A program made the translations under genes and the position numbers. From positions 1-51,472 of the forward strand of contig JAQWWH010000105.1 of the NCBI GenBank assembly GCA_029255105.1: a stretch of 51,472 nucleotides of DNA, in the 5' to 3' direction. The notes beneath the pieces were generated by a model. That model made no database searches. It was not told the DNA's origin and was given only the letters and a program-made list of their open reading frames with translations. Below, in pieces: positions 16,014 to 29,271 of this stretch (position 1 is the stretch's first letter; every line of letters begins with the position of its first letter). This stretch comes from Flavimaricola sp. (GTDB taxonomy: Bacteria; Pseudomonadota; Alphaproteobacteria; Rhodobacterales; Rhodobacteraceae).

Positions 16014-16442
16014 TTATGCTCCGATCAGGTGACGGATGATGTAGACGGTGATGGCCGTCGCAATCATGAAAGTGATGGTGGCCGTGATCGACCGGGTGGA
16101 CAGACGGGCATTGCCGCAGACGCCATGCCCCGAGGTGCAGCCACCGCCGAAAGTGACGCCGATCCCGACGATGAACCCGCCGACAAGCAGCATCGGCGTG
16201 CTGACCGGCACATCAATGGCCGGCATGGAGCCTGTGGCGATCAGGAATGCCAAGGGACCGGTGGCCATGCCGGCAAGGATAGCTGCCCGCCAGCCCCAGT
16301 CCTGGAGGCTTGCGGGGCTCAGGAAACCGGCAAGGATGCCGGTCGCGCCCATGATCCGGCCCATCGACAGCATCAGAAGTACCGAGGCCAGGCCAATCAG
16401 GCTGCCGCCGAACAGGGATTGAAAGGGAGTAAAGTCCGTCAT
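16014..16442 (-). CDS. YeeE/YedE-type membrane protein, first half of split sulfur transporter
   Basis: This 142-residue integral membrane protein has the conserved motif VTFGGGCTSGHGVCG near residue 105. Its two cysteines are the ones that handle thiosulfate or persulfide sulfur in YeeE proteins. It is the first gene of the minus-strand sulfide operon, and its downstream partner is the DUF6691 half. A promoter with an overlapping palindrome lies about 90-115 bases upstream. Confidence 0.85.
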   Translation of the reverse strand: MTDFTPFQSLFGGSLIGLASVLLMLSMGRIMGATGILAGFLSPASLQDWGWRAAILAGMATGPLAFLIATGSMPAIDVPVSTPMLLVGGFIVGIGVTFGGGCTSGHGVCGNARLSTRSITATITFMIATAITVYIIRHLIGA

Positions 16443-16529
16443 GAGGTCTAACGCCTTGATTTATCGTTGCAACAGAATGAGAGGAGCAGGCGAGAAAGCC
16501 CGGCGACTCCTCTCGCTGAATTGCAGATA

Positions 16530-16559
16530 GGGATACATTACAAAAATAGAATGTGTCAA
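16530..16559 (-). promoter_or_regulatory. Promoter with overlapping palindrome ACATT-N10-AATGT, sulfide operon
   Basis: On the minus strand TTGACA (16559-16554), an 18-base spacer and TATCCC (16535-16530) form a plausible sigma-70 promoter for the YeeE-blh operon. The inverted repeat ACATT/AATGT (16535-16539 and 16550-16554) lies inside the spacer. BigR/SqrR-type ArsR repressors bind AT-rich palindromes placed like this, but no such regulator gene is in the window. Confidence 0.45.
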
Positions 16560-16635
16560 GCGTGCTGACGTAGCGTCATGCGCGTTTGTGATCCCCGATC
16601 AGGCGGGTCCTCAGGAGCCGTGCTGGCGGCTGTGG

Positions 16636-20388
<3,753 letters not shown>

Positions 20389-20392
<4 letters not shown>

Positions 20393-21816
20393 GATGAGGG
20401 GGCGACATCTCGATATAGGGCGGCATAGGCTTGGGCCGACGGGCCCCATCCGACCGGGTGACTCATGGCATTCTTTTGCAGCCGCGCCCAAAGCGGGCCA
20501 TCGGCGTATAGGTCGCACAGCCGGGTAAAGGCGCTGCGCAGGGCATCTGCGGTGATCGGGTTGAACTGGATCCCCGTAGCGACCCCGGCCAGAACCCCGG
20601 CCGGTGAGGCGTTGATGACCGTGTCGGCCAACCCTCCGGTCAAGGCGACGAGGGGGATGGTCCCATAGCGCAGCCCGTACATCTGGGTCAGGCCGCAAGG
20701 CTCGAACCGCGAGGGCACCAGAATGCAGTCGCCGCCCGCGATGATCCGGTGAGAGAGCGCCTCGTCATAGCCGATCCGCACGCCGACATGATCATCGCGG
20801 GCGGCATTGCGCAGGCCTTCTTCCAGCTCGGTCGCGCCAGAGCCGAGGACGATCAGCTGACCGCTACGCGCCAGCAGTGTCGGCAGGGCATCCAGCAGCA
20901 GGTCAACGCCCTTTTGTTCGGTCAGGCGGGACACCATGACACACAGGGGGCCGTCGCTTGTGGGCAATCCAAACTCGGCCTGCAGGGCGGCTTTGTTGGC
21001 GGTTTTGCCCTTGGTGGTCTTGTAGGGTTTGATGGTGGGGTCCGTCGCCGGGTTCCACGCCGCTTCGTCGATGCCGTTCAAGATGCCGGACAGGACATCG
21101 CGGCGCTGTCGCATCACGCCGTCAAGACCCATGCCAAAGGCGTCCGTCATCAGCTCTTCCGCGTAGGTGGGCGAGACGGTGGTCAGCCGGTCCGCCCCGA
21201 TCAGCCCCGCCTTGAGCGCAGAGATACGGCCCCAGAACTCAAACCCGTCGCGGTTCATACGGGCGGGCGAGAGTTGCAGCATGTTCAGAAGGCTCGCGTC
21301 GGCCAGCCCGTGAAAGGCGATGTTGTGGATCGTGAGGATCGTACCGACTTTGCCAGATCCACCCAGCCCATGCAGATACTCGGGCACAAGACCAGCCTGC
21401 CAGTCATGGGCGTGGATGACCTGCGGTTGCCAGTCCGAGATCGCGCCGACACCAATCCGGGCTGCCACCTGCGACAAGAGGGCAAAGCGCAATGGGTTGT
21501 CGGGCCAGTCCTTGCCGTTGGGGCCAAGATAGATGCTGCCTGCCCGGTCAAAAAGTTGTGGCGCATCGAGAACCAGCAGGTCGAGGTCCCCGACCTGTGC
21601 CGCCAGCACCCGGAACGGCACGCCAAGGGATTGCCCGGTCAGCACGATGGTGGGATCGGTCAAAGCCTGCATGACGGCCGGGTAGCCGGGCAACACTGTG
21701 CGAACCTGCACCCCTTCGGCAGCCATGGCAGCGGGCAGGGCGCCCACCACGTCGGCCAGACCGCCCGTCTTGATCAGCGGCGCACATTCGGAGGCAACAG
21801 AAAGAACCTGCATCAT
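20389..21816 (-). CDS. glgA: Glycogen synthase (ADP-glucose)
   Basis: This GT5-family synthase is of about 475 residues. The N-terminus MMQVLSVASECAPLIKTGGLADVVGALP contains the KTGGL motif that binds ADP-glucose; ATG 21816 (or 21813) is therefore the start rather than upstream in-frame codons. The C-terminal domain carries PSRFEPCGLTQMYGLRYG, the conserved E-containing donor site. It extends alpha-1,4 chains from ADP-glucose made by GlgC. It follows glgC by 16 bases and overlaps glgX. Confidence 0.95.
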
Positions 21817-21832
21817 GTACGCCGCACCCTTG

Positions 21833-23095
21833 TCACTTCGCCGCTTCACGCGCGTCGAGCATGGTCTGGGTGATCAGGGTTACCCCTTTTTCTGACACAC
21901 GGAACCACTTTGCATCCTCGTCGGGATCCTCTCCAACCACGAGGCCCTCGGGGATGATGACGCCCCGGTCAATGACAACCCGCCGCAGCCGGGCCGACCG
22001 GTTGACGGTGACATATGGCAGGCAGACCGCATGGTCGAGAACGGCGTATGAATTGGTGTGCACCTCGGTGAACAAGAGAGAGTTCCGGACCTCGGTCCCC
22101 GAGATGATGCATCCGCCCGACACCATCGACGAAATGGCGACGCCGCGCCGGTCCTTTTCGTCGTGGATGAATTTGGCGGGGGGCACGCTTTCGGAATAGG
22201 TCCAGATCGGCCAGTTCTTGTCCCAAAGGTTCAGGTCCGGGGTAAAGCCGGTCAGATCGATATTGGCCTGCCAGAACGCATCCACCGTCCCCACATCGCG
22301 CCAGTAGGCGGGGGCCTCGGGCGCATGACGGACGCAGGACACGTCAAAGCGGTGGGCCATCGCCTTGCCGTTCTTGACGATATCCGGGATCAGATCGTTG
22401 CCGAAATCATGGCTGGAGTTCGGATCCTCGGCGTCCTTTTCCAAAAGGTCGCGCAGGAAGGGCCAGGAAAAGACGTAGATGCCCATGGATGCCAGCGCCA
22501 CGGAAGGGTCCTCTGGCGTGCCGGGCGGGTTGGCGGGCTTTTCCAGAAACTGGGTAATCCGGTCGGTCTTGTCGACATGCATGACGCCAAAGGCCGTCGC
22601 CTCCATCCGGGGGACGGTCAGGCATCCGATGGTCACATCTGCACCGGTTTCGACGTGCTGGCGCAGCATCACCTCGTAATCCATCTTGTAGATGTGATCC
22701 CCGGCAAGGATGACGATGTAATCGATGCCATAGCTGTCAACGATGTCGATGTTCTGGGTCACCGCATCGGCTGTGCCACGATACCACTGTTCGTCACCGC
22801 CGCGCTGCGAGGCGGGCAGGATGTCGAGGAATTCGTTCCGCTCTGACCGAAAGAAGGACCAACCGCGCTGGCAATGCCGGATGAGGCTGTGGGCCTTGTA
22901 CTGGGTCGCCACCGCCATTTTCCGAATGCCCGAATTCATGGCGTTGGACAGGGCAAAGTCGATGATCCGGGATTTGCCGCCAAAGTAAACGGCTGGCTTG
23001 ACCCGTCTGTCCGTCAGTTCCTTAAGTCGGGACCCCCGGCCACCGGCCAGAACGAAGGCCATCGAGCGTTGGGTCAGTCTGCGGTTCTGTGGCAT
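21833..23095 (-). CDS. glgC: Glucose-1-phosphate adenylyltransferase (ADP-glucose pyrophosphorylase)
   Basis: This 420-residue enzyme starts at ATG 23095 ([12 protein letters not shown]) with GGGAGGGAGA upstream. The nucleotide-binding motif [16 protein letters not shown] is at about 24-39. The glucose 1-phosphate and regulatory regions are intact ([20 protein letters not shown]), and a left-handed beta-helix C-terminal domain begins near residue 300. It makes ADP-glucose from ATP and glucose 1-phosphate, the committed step, and family members are allosterically set by fructose 6-phosphate or similar sugar phosphates. It is placed between glgB and glgA. Confidence 0.95.
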   Translation of the reverse strand: MPQNRRLTQRSMAFVLAGGRGSRLKELTDRRVKPAVYFGGKSRIIDFALSNAMNSGIRKMAVATQYKAHSLIRHCQRGWSFFRSERNEFLDILPASQRGGDEQWYRGTADAVTQNIDIVDSYGIDYIVILAGDHIYKMDYEVMLRQHVETGADVTIGCLTVPRMEATAFGVMHVDKTDRITQFLEKPANPPGTPEDPSVALASMGIYVFSWPFLRDLLEKDAEDPNSSHDFGNDLIPDIVKNGKAMAHRFDVSCVRHAPEAPAYWRDVGTVDAFWQANIDLTGFTPDLNLWDKNWPIWTYSESVPPAKFIHDEKDRRGVAISSMVSGGCIISGTEVRNSLLFTEVHTNSYAVLDHAVCLPYVTVNRSARLRRVVIDRGVIIPEGLVVGEDPDEDAKWFRVSEKGVTLITQTMLDAREAAK

Positions 23096-23115
23096 ATGGG
23101 TCTCCCTCCCGTATT

Positions 23116-25314
23116 TCACTCTGCGCCCAACTGAAAGATCAGCGTGGCAAGTGGTGGCAATGTGACGGCCATCGAGGCGGGCTGTCCCTGATAGGGTTCC
23201 TCCACCGCGTCGACGCCGCCAAGATTGCCACGGTTCGCGCCTCCGTAAACGCTTGCATCCGTGTTGAGCATCTCGCGCCAGTGCCCGGCGTTCGGGACAC
23301 CGATGCGGAACCCTGTCCGCTCAACCGGTGTGAAGTTGCACAGGACCACGCAGGGCGCGTCCCCTTCCTGTCCCCGCCGGATAAAGCTGAGCGTGGACTG
23401 GTCGGCATCGGTTGAATCGATCCAGTCGAACCCTGCGGGGTCACAGTCGCGCACATGCAGCGCCGGGGTCGACCGGTAGAGTGCGTTCAGGTCCCGAACC
23501 AGCGACTGGATCCCCTTGTGCGCCGGCTGTTCTGCCGCGTCCCAGTTGATCTGGCTGTCGTGGTTCCATTCCTCGGGCTGGGCGAACTCACAGCCCATGA
23601 ACAACAGCTTCTTGCCCGGATGGCCCCACATAAAGCCATAGTAGGCCCGCAGGTTTGCAAACTTTTCCCAATCGTTGCCGGGCATCTTGGCCAGCATGGA
23701 CCCTTTGCCATGCACCACTTCGTCATGGCTGATCGGCAGGACGAAGTTCTCGGAAAAGGCATAGTGAATGCCAAACGTCATCTGGTGATGGTGATATTTG
23801 CGGTGGATCGGCTCGCGGGTGATGTAGTCCAGCGTGTCGTTCATCCAGCCCATGTTCCACTTGAACCCAAAGCCAAGGCCACCGGCGTCAACCGGGCTTG
23901 AGACACGCGGAAAGGACGTGGATTCCTCGGCAATTGTCATGATTCCGGGGTATTTTCCGTAGGCCGCGATGTTCATCCGCTTGAACAGGGCGATCGCCTC
24001 GTAATTCTCGCGGCCACCGTCCTTGTTGGGGATCCATTCGCCGTCCTTGCGGGAATAGTCGCGGTACAGCATCGAGGCCACGGCATCGACGCGCAGCCCG
24101 TCCACATGGTATTCGTCCAGCCAGTAAAGGGCATTGGCGGTCAGGAAATTCGCCACCTCGGCCCGGCCGTAATTGTAGATCAGGGTGTTCCAGTCCTGAT
24201 GGAACCCTTCCTTTGGGTCGGCATGTTCGTAAAGGTGGGTTCCGTCGAACTGCCCCAGTCCGTGGGCATCGGTGGGAAAGTGGCCCGGAACCCAGTCCAG
24301 GATAATGCCTAGTCCCGCCTCGTGGGCGGCATCCACCAGATCGCGGAATTCATGCGCCGGACCAAAACGGATGGTCGGGGCATACATGCCGACCGGCTGG
24401 TAGCCCCAGGACCCGTCAAAGGGAAATTCGGACACCGGCATCAGCTCAAGGTGGGTGAACCCCATATCGCGGGCATAGGCGACAAGGTCCGCGGCGGCCT
24501 CCTTGTAGGACAGGGGGCGACCGTTCTGATCCCAGATCCGCTTCCACGAACCCAGGTGAACCTCGTAGACCGAAATCGGAGCCTCGCGGCGGTTGCGCTC
24601 TGACCGTTCCGCCATCCAGGCGGCGTCATGCCAGCCGTAGCCTGCGATGTCGCGGACGATGCTTGCGGTTTGCGGGGGATGTTGCGCGCCAAATCCGACC
24701 GGATCGGCCTTGAGCGGGCCAACCTGTCCAGAGGGACCGGTGATCTCGTACTTGTAGGCCGCCCCTTCGCCCGCACCGGGGACAAAGATTTCCCAGACCC
24801 CGGTTCCGCCACGGCGCCGCATGGGGTGGCGTCGGCCGTCCCATGCGTTGAAGTCGCCGACAACCGACACCCGGCTGGCAGACGGGGCCCAGACGGCAAA
24901 ATGGGTCCCGGCCGTACCCTCATGGGTCATGACATGGGCGCCAAGCGCCTCCCACAGCCTTTCGTGATTTCCTTCACCTAGAAGGTATTCGTCGAAATCC
25001 GACAGCACCGGGCCAAAGCGGTAGGCGTCGTCATAGTCCCAGACCGCGCCATCGGCACCTGTGCCGCGCAGCCTGTACGGTTTGCCACCCGGAACCTTGC
25101 CGGAAAAAAGGGCACCGTCGATCCGGGCCAAGGGATAGGCCTTGCTGCCGATGACCGCCTCAAGACGATCCGCGCCGGGATCCATGGCCGTCACATATGT
25201 CGCCCGCCCGCGCTTGTGCGGGCCGAGGATTGCAAAGGGGTCATCGTGTGTCGCGTGAAGCAGGCGCGAAACGTCGGACGGGTCGAGGACTGGGTCGGCG
25301 GCTATTGCTTTCAT
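23116..25314 (-). CDS. glgB: 1,4-alpha-glucan branching enzyme
   Basis: This 732-residue GH13 enzyme is the first gene of the glycogen operon. It has two N-terminal beta domains ([18 protein letters not shown] and [19 protein letters not shown]), a catalytic barrel with the nucleophile in [16 protein letters not shown] and the acid in [12 protein letters not shown], and the [13 protein letters not shown] substrate motif. It transfers chain segments to alpha-1,6 positions. The length matches the long GlgB type with domain N. A LacI-type operator lies 42 bases upstream of the ATG, and the frcK stop is 67 bases upstream on the same strand. Confidence 0.95.
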   Translation of the reverse strand: MKAIAADPVLDPSDVSRLLHATHDDPFAILGPHKRGRATYVTAMDPGADRLEAVIGSKAYPLARIDGALFSGKVPGGKPYRLRGTGADGAVWDYDDAYRFGPVLSDFDEYLLGEGNHERLWEALGAHVMTHEGTAGTHFAVWAPSASRVSVVGDFNAWDGRRHPMRRRGGTGVWEIFVPGAGEGAAYKYEITGPSGQVGPLKADPVGFGAQHPPQTASIVRDIAGYGWHDAAWMAERSERNRREAPISVYEVHLGSWKRIWDQNGRPLSYKEAAADLVAYARDMGFTHLELMPVSEFPFDGSWGYQPVGMYAPTIRFGPAHEFRDLVDAAHEAGLGIILDWVPGHFPTDAHGLGQFDGTHLYEHADPKEGFHQDWNTLIYNYGRAEVANFLTANALYWLDEYHVDGLRVDAVASMLYRDYSRKDGEWIPNKDGGRENYEAIALFKRMNIAAYGKYPGIMTIAEESTSFPRVSSPVDAGGLGFGFKWNMGWMNDTLDYITREPIHRKYHHHQMTFGIHYAFSENFVLPISHDEVVHGKGSMLAKMPGNDWEKFANLRAYYGFMWGHPGKKLLFMGCEFAQPEEWNHDSQINWDAAEQPAHKGIQSLVRDLNALYRSTPALHVRDCDPAGFDWIDSTDADQSTLSFIRRGQEGDAPCVVLCNFTPVERTGFRIGVPNAGHWREMLNTDASVYGGANRGNLGGVDAVEEPYQGQPASMAVTLPPLATLIFQLGAE

Positions 25315-25355
25315 GGGTCCATCATAGATGCAACGAAGCCGTCAGCAAGTGGGGC

Positions 25356-25369
25356 TGTTAGCGATAACG
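25356..25369 (-). promoter_or_regulatory. LacI-type operator upstream of glgB (TGTTAGCGATAACG)
   Basis: The near-perfect palindrome TGTTA-GCGA-TAACg with a central CG is the form bound by GntR/LacI-family sugar regulators. It sits between frcK and glgB, 42-55 bases before the glgB ATG, where it could control the glycogen operon separately from frcBCAK. Confidence 0.5.
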
Positions 25370-25381
25370 AAGTTCGCGTGC

Positions 25382-26023
25382 CTATAGATCGCGTCCCATG
25401 GACAAGGCTAGGTCGGCCGGAAGGGACCGCGCCATGACGCGCTGGGCATTGGGAATGTCATTGCTTTCGGCCCGGCGGGTGGCAGCGGCCCGGGACAGGT
25501 TATGACTTAACCAGCGCTGGATGATGCGGGCGCGGATCTCAGGCATCGGCACTTCGAGGCGGGCGGAAATGTCCCAATACTGGGGCAGGGTGTTCCAGGG
25601 GGCCTCATCAAACAGCAGGTAATTGCCCTCCACCACGACAACCGCACAGTCCGCCGGAACACTGACGGCCCCGGCAATGGAAATGTCCCTGGCCCGGTCA
25701 AAGGCGGGAAAGATCACCTCTCCGCCATTGTGCAGGCGCCGGATGGCGTGGACGAACCCGTCGCTGTCAAACGTCTCGGGCGCGCCCTTGCGAGACCGCA
25801 GACCACGCGCATCAAGAATGGCGTTGTCCAGATGAAAACCATCCATCGGCACGACGACCGTAGGCACTTTTTGCACATTCAGGCGGCGGGCCACTTCGGA
25901 GGCAAGTGTGGATTTCCCGCTCCCCGGCGCACCGGCGATGCCGACTAGCAAACGAGACTTGGTGCCCAACATGTCATGCACCTTATCCGTCAGGGCATTC
26001 ACATGAGCCGTCACATCAAGCAA
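25382..26023 (-). CDS. frcK: FrcK-type kinase, uridine kinase/panthothenate kinase-like P-loop protein
   Basis: This 213-residue P-loop kinase has GIAGAPGSGKST (Walker A, about 29-40), a substrate region VVPMDGFHLDN, and VVVEGNYLLFDE (Walker B-like). It corresponds in position and type to FrcK of the Sinorhizobium frcRBCAK fructose locus, where it is thought to act on the imported sugar or a related metabolite. The start is taken as TTG 26023, with AAGGG nine bases upstream; GTG 26014 is an alternative. It begins 12 bases after the frcA stop. Confidence 0.8.
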   Translation of the reverse strand: MLDVTAHVNALTDKVHDMLGTKSRLLVGIAGAPGSGKSTLASEVARRLNVQKVPTVVVPMDGFHLDNAILDARGLRSRKGAPETFDSDGFVHAIRRLHNGGEVIFPAFDRARDISIAGAVSVPADCAVVVVEGNYLLFDEAPWNTLPQYWDISARLEVPMPEIRARIIQRWLSHNLSRAAATRRAESNDIPNAQRVMARSLPADLALSMGRDL

Positions 26024-26035
26024 TGGACCAAGCCC

Positions 26036-26818
26036 TTATACTGGTTCAAGTTCCGTCTCGGGTTCCTTGGCGCCAGTCATATAGGCAACCGCGTCGGACA
26101 TGGAATGATTCCTTGGATTGATCACACACAGCCGCTTGCCCAGTCGGTGAATGTGGATGCGGTCTGCAACCTCGAACACATGGGGCATGTTGTGGCTGAT
26201 CAGGATGATCGGAATGCCACGCGATTTCACGTCCTGGATCAGTTCCAGCACCCGGCGGCTTTCCTTGACGCCCAGTGCCGCGGTCGGCTCGTCGAGAATG
26301 ATGACCTTGGACCCGAACGCGGCGGCACGGGCCACGGCCACGCCCTGACGCTGGCCGCCAGACAGGGTTTCCACCGCCTGGTTGATGTTCTGGATGGTCA
26401 TCAGGCCCAGTTCGGACAGCTTGTCCCGAGCGAATTTTTCCATTGCTGCGTGGTCAAGCTGACGGAACACCTTGCCCATAAAGCCCGGCTTGCGCAGCTC
26501 GCGGCCCATGAACATGTTGTCCGCGATCGATAGGGCAGGTGACATGGCGAGTGTCTGGTACACCGTCTCAATGCCGGCGTTTCGTGCCTCGTTCGGCGAG
26601 GTAAAGCGGATGCGCTTCCCTTCAAGCGTGATCTCGCCCTCGTCGGGGACAACGGCCCCCGACACCGATTTGATCAGCGTTGACTTGCCGGCCCCGTTGT
26701 CGCCGATCACGGCCAGGATTTCGCCGGGGTAAAGGTCAAAGTCGCAGTGATCCAGAGCGACGACCTTGCCGTAGCGTTTGACAAGGTTGCGACCTTTGAG
26801 GATGGGTTCCACGCTCAT
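26036..26818 (-). CDS. frcA: Fructose-type ABC transporter ATP-binding protein
   Basis: This 260-residue ATPase has Walker A GDNGAGKST at 39-47, signature LSGGQRQGVAVARA, Walker B VIILDEPTAALG and the H-loop histidine in ILISHNMPHV. A single nucleotide-binding domain, rather than the doubled RbsA/XylG form, is typical of FrcA. The ATG at 26818 overlaps the permease stop (ATGA); an upstream in-frame ATG is rejected for that reason. It energises sugar import together with FrcC and FrcB. Confidence 0.92.
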   Translation of the reverse strand: MSVEPILKGRNLVKRYGKVVALDHCDFDLYPGEILAVIGDNGAGKSTLIKSVSGAVVPDEGEITLEGKRIRFTSPNEARNAGIETVYQTLAMSPALSIADNMFMGRELRKPGFMGKVFRQLDHAAMEKFARDKLSELGLMTIQNINQAVETLSGGQRQGVAVARAAAFGSKVIILDEPTAALGVKESRRVLELIQDVKSRGIPIILISHNMPHVFEVADRIHIHRLGKRLCVINPRNHSMSDAVAYMTGAKEPETELEPV

Positions 26819-27960
26819 GACGCTACCTTTCTGATCCATTGGTCAACTGCGACCGCCGCGATGATGAGGGCACCGATCAACAGGTAGGTCCACTGGGCAT
26901 CGGCCCCAAGAAGACGCAGGCCCATAGTGAAAACGCCCACGATAAAGGCCCCGAAGATCATCCCAAGGATGGAGCCCCGTCCGCCAAAGAGGGAAATCCC
27001 GCCGATCACCACAGCCGTGATGCTGTCAATATTGGCCAGCTGGCCCGAGGTGGGCGATACCGATCCGATCCGTCCGATCAGGGCCCAGCCGGCAAAGGCG
27101 CAAATCAGGCCAGACAGGGCATAGACCGAGATCAGGATTTTCTTGACGTTCACGCCCGAAAGTTCGGCCGCTTCGGGATCGTCGCCGACGGCGTAGACGT
27201 GGCGGCCCCATGCCGTCTGACGCAGGGCATAGGCCAGAATGATCACCAGAAGGATCATGAACAACACACCATAGGTGAAGTTCGCGCCGCCCCTGCCACT
27301 CTCGTCACCGCCGATGGTCATCGCGGTCTGGCCGAAGAATTGTAATAGCGGGGCATCCGCAGAAATGTCCTGACTTCGGATCGTTTCGTTGGCGGAATAA
27401 AGGAAATTCGCCGCCAGAACGATCTGCCACATACCAAGGGTGACGATGAAGGGGGGCAACTTCATCACCGCCACCAGCCAGCCGTTTAAGGATCCGATAA
27501 GCCCTCCGCAAACCAGGCCGCACAGGATGGCAACCTCGACCGGCAGGCCGTAGCGGAAGGTGAACTGGCCCATGACGACAGATGACAGGACCATGATCGC
27601 ACCGACGCTGAGGTCGATGCCGGCTGTCAGGATGACAAGGGCCTGGGCCGCGCCGACGATACCGACGATCATCACCTGTTCCAGGATGAACGACAGCGTC
27701 CGAAGCGAGAAAAAGCGGTAGCGGGAGTTTCCGATATCTTCCAGATCGACAAGACCCAGCGAATACATGATCGGTTCCCGGTCGATCAGCAGCCCAAAGA
27801 CCGGGATGGCGACCAGCAGAACGATCAGCGATACCGCCGCGGGGAACCGATGAAGCAGGCTTTGGAACCGCCCAATGAACCCCTTTGGTCCCTGGTCGAA
27901 CTCGGCGACCTTGTCGGACGCATTCGCGACCACCGCCTCATAGTTGTCTTGTGGTGACAT
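26815..27960 (-). CDS. frcC: Fructose-type ABC transporter permease
   Basis: This 381-residue inner-membrane protein of the RbsC/FrcC class has about ten helices. The cytoplasmic coupling segment around AVGDDPEAAELSGVNVKKI contacts the ATPase, and AGIDLSVGAIMVLSS is the family signature. It is separated from frcB by 120 bases holding a strong stem-loop, which probably sets lower expression of the membrane components than of the binding protein. Confidence 0.92.
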   Translation of the reverse strand: MSPQDNYEAVVANASDKVAEFDQGPKGFIGRFQSLLHRFPAAVSLIVLLVAIPVFGLLIDREPIMYSLGLVDLEDIGNSRYRFFSLRTLSFILEQVMIVGIVGAAQALVILTAGIDLSVGAIMVLSSVVMGQFTFRYGLPVEVAILCGLVCGGLIGSLNGWLVAVMKLPPFIVTLGMWQIVLAANFLYSANETIRSQDISADAPLLQFFGQTAMTIGGDESGRGGANFTYGVLFMILLVIILAYALRQTAWGRHVYAVGDDPEAAELSGVNVKKILISVYALSGLICAFAGWALIGRIGSVSPTSGQLANIDSITAVVIGGISLFGGRGSILGMIFGAFIVGVFTMGLRLLGADAQWTYLLIGALIIAAVAVDQWIRKVAS

Positions 27961-28035
27961 AAGCCCCTCCCGGCGGGCACCTGTCTGGCGCCGCGTTATT
28001 GTACGGTAACAGGTTAGGAGAATTGGAATTCTGTG

Positions 28036-28064
28036 GGAAGGGGCGACACGAAATCGCCCCTTCC
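28036..28064 (-). terminator. 11-bp perfect stem-loop between frcB and frcC
   Basis: GGAAGGGGCGA (28036-28046) pairs perfectly with TCGCCCCTTCC (28054-28064) around a seven-base loop, 17 bases after the frcB stop. No T-run follows, so it more likely stabilises frcB mRNA or attenuates read-through than ends transcription completely. Confidence 0.6.
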
Positions 28065-28080
28065 GATGTCTAGGTGGGAC

Positions 28081-29100
28081 TTAGCCCCAGCAAAGGGCCA
28101 TGCCCTCGGCGACGTCGATGCTGTCAACGCCTTCGGCAGGGTTGGCGGTGACCAGAGCCACGCCAGTGTCGAAGAAGTCCTTGCCTTCGGTCGGAGCAGG
28201 CAGCGTGCCGTCAGCGGCGAATGCTGCAATCGCTTCGATGCCCAGAGCGGCCATCAGAAGCGGGTACTGCTGCGAGGTGGCGCCGATCACGCCGTCTGCA
28301 ACGTTCTGCACACCGGGGCAGCCGCCGTCGACGGACACGATGAGAACGTCGTTCTCACGACCAACCGACTTGAGCGCCTCATAGGCACCGGCAGCGGCAG
28401 GCTCGTTGATGGTGTAGACCACGTTGATTTCCGGCTCGACAGCAAGCAGGGCTTCCATGGCGGTCCGGCCACCTTCTTCGTTACCGGCGGTGACTTCGTT
28501 GCCGACGATGCGGGGATCGGTTTCGTCACCCCAGCGGGTCGGGTCCATGACGTCGATGCCAAAGCCGGTCAGGAAGCCCTGGTCACGCAGAACGCCGACG
28601 GTGGGCTGGCTGACGGCCAGGTCCAGCATAGCGATCTTGGCGTCGGCAGCGGCGTCGCCCATGGTTGCGGCGGCCCACTGGCCAATCAGCTCACCAGCAA
28701 GGAAGTTGTCGGTGGCGAAAGTTGCGTCGGCAGCGTCGATCGGGCTCAACGGAGTGTCGAGAGCGATGACCACGAGGCCAGCGTCACGAGCTTCCATGAC
28801 GGCGGGAACGATGGACGAGGTGTCCGAAGCGGCCAGCAGGATGCCCGACGCGCCTTCGGCGATGCAGGTCTCGATGGCGGCAACCTGGGTCTCGTGGTCA
28901 CCGTCGACGCGACCGGCGAAGGTCAGCAGGTTGATGCCCAGCTCTTCTGCAGCGGCAGTTGCGCCTTCGCGCATCTTCACAAAGAAGGGGTTGGTGTCTG
29001 TCTTGGTGATCAGGCACGCCGTCGTGCCGTGGCCGCCAGCAAAGGCAGCGCCGGACATGGCGACAATAGCAAGCGCGGAGCTTGCGAGAAGTTTCTTCAT
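28081..29100 (-). CDS. frcB: Periplasmic sugar-binding protein of the fructose ABC transporter
   Basis: This 339-residue protein has a clear signal peptide ([21 protein letters not shown], cut after residue 21). The mature part is a periplasmic-binding-protein class I fold ([51 protein letters not shown]) like ribose- and fructose-binding proteins. It captures the sugar in the periplasm and delivers it to FrcC. It is the first gene of frcBCAK and transcribed divergently from frcR. Sugar specificity is inferred from the frcRBCAK gene order. Confidence 0.9.
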   Translation of the reverse strand: MKKLLASSALAIVAMSGAAFAGGHGTTACLITKTDTNPFFVKMREGATAAAEELGINLLTFAGRVDGDHETQVAAIETCIAEGASGILLAASDTSSIVPAVMEARDAGLVVIALDTPLSPIDAADATFATDNFLAGELIGQWAAATMGDAAADAKIAMLDLAVSQPTVGVLRDQGFLTGFGIDVMDPTRWGDETDPRIVGNEVTAGNEEGGRTAMEALLAVEPEINVVYTINEPAAAGAYEALKSVGRENDVLIVSVDGGCPGVQNVADGVIGATSQQYPLLMAALGIEAIAAFAADGTLPAPTEGKDFFDTGVALVTANPAEGVDSIDVAEGMALCWG

Positions 29101-29271
29101 GGTATCCTCCCAAAGGATTTTTAAAAGCGGCCCAAAGACCGCGTTATCCCTGCATCCCTCCGACGCAAGGCATAACGCTAAGGAAGCGCGATTCGCGGCG
29201 GAAGGTCAATAAATAAATCTAGTTGACTTATTAACTGGTCCATCCTCAAATCGTCGACGGGAGGAATTGTG
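29101..29271. promoter_or_regulatory. Divergent frcB/frcR control region with AT-rich inverted repeat
   Basis: This region between the divergent starts contains AATAAATCTAGTTGACTTATT (about 29209-29232), an inverted repeat of AATAA/TTATT, and AGTT-N8-AACT overlapping it. ROK repressors bind AT-rich palindromes of this sort, so FrcR autoregulation and frcBCAK control from here are likely. TTGACT (29223-29228) may be a -35 element for frcR. Confidence 0.45.
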
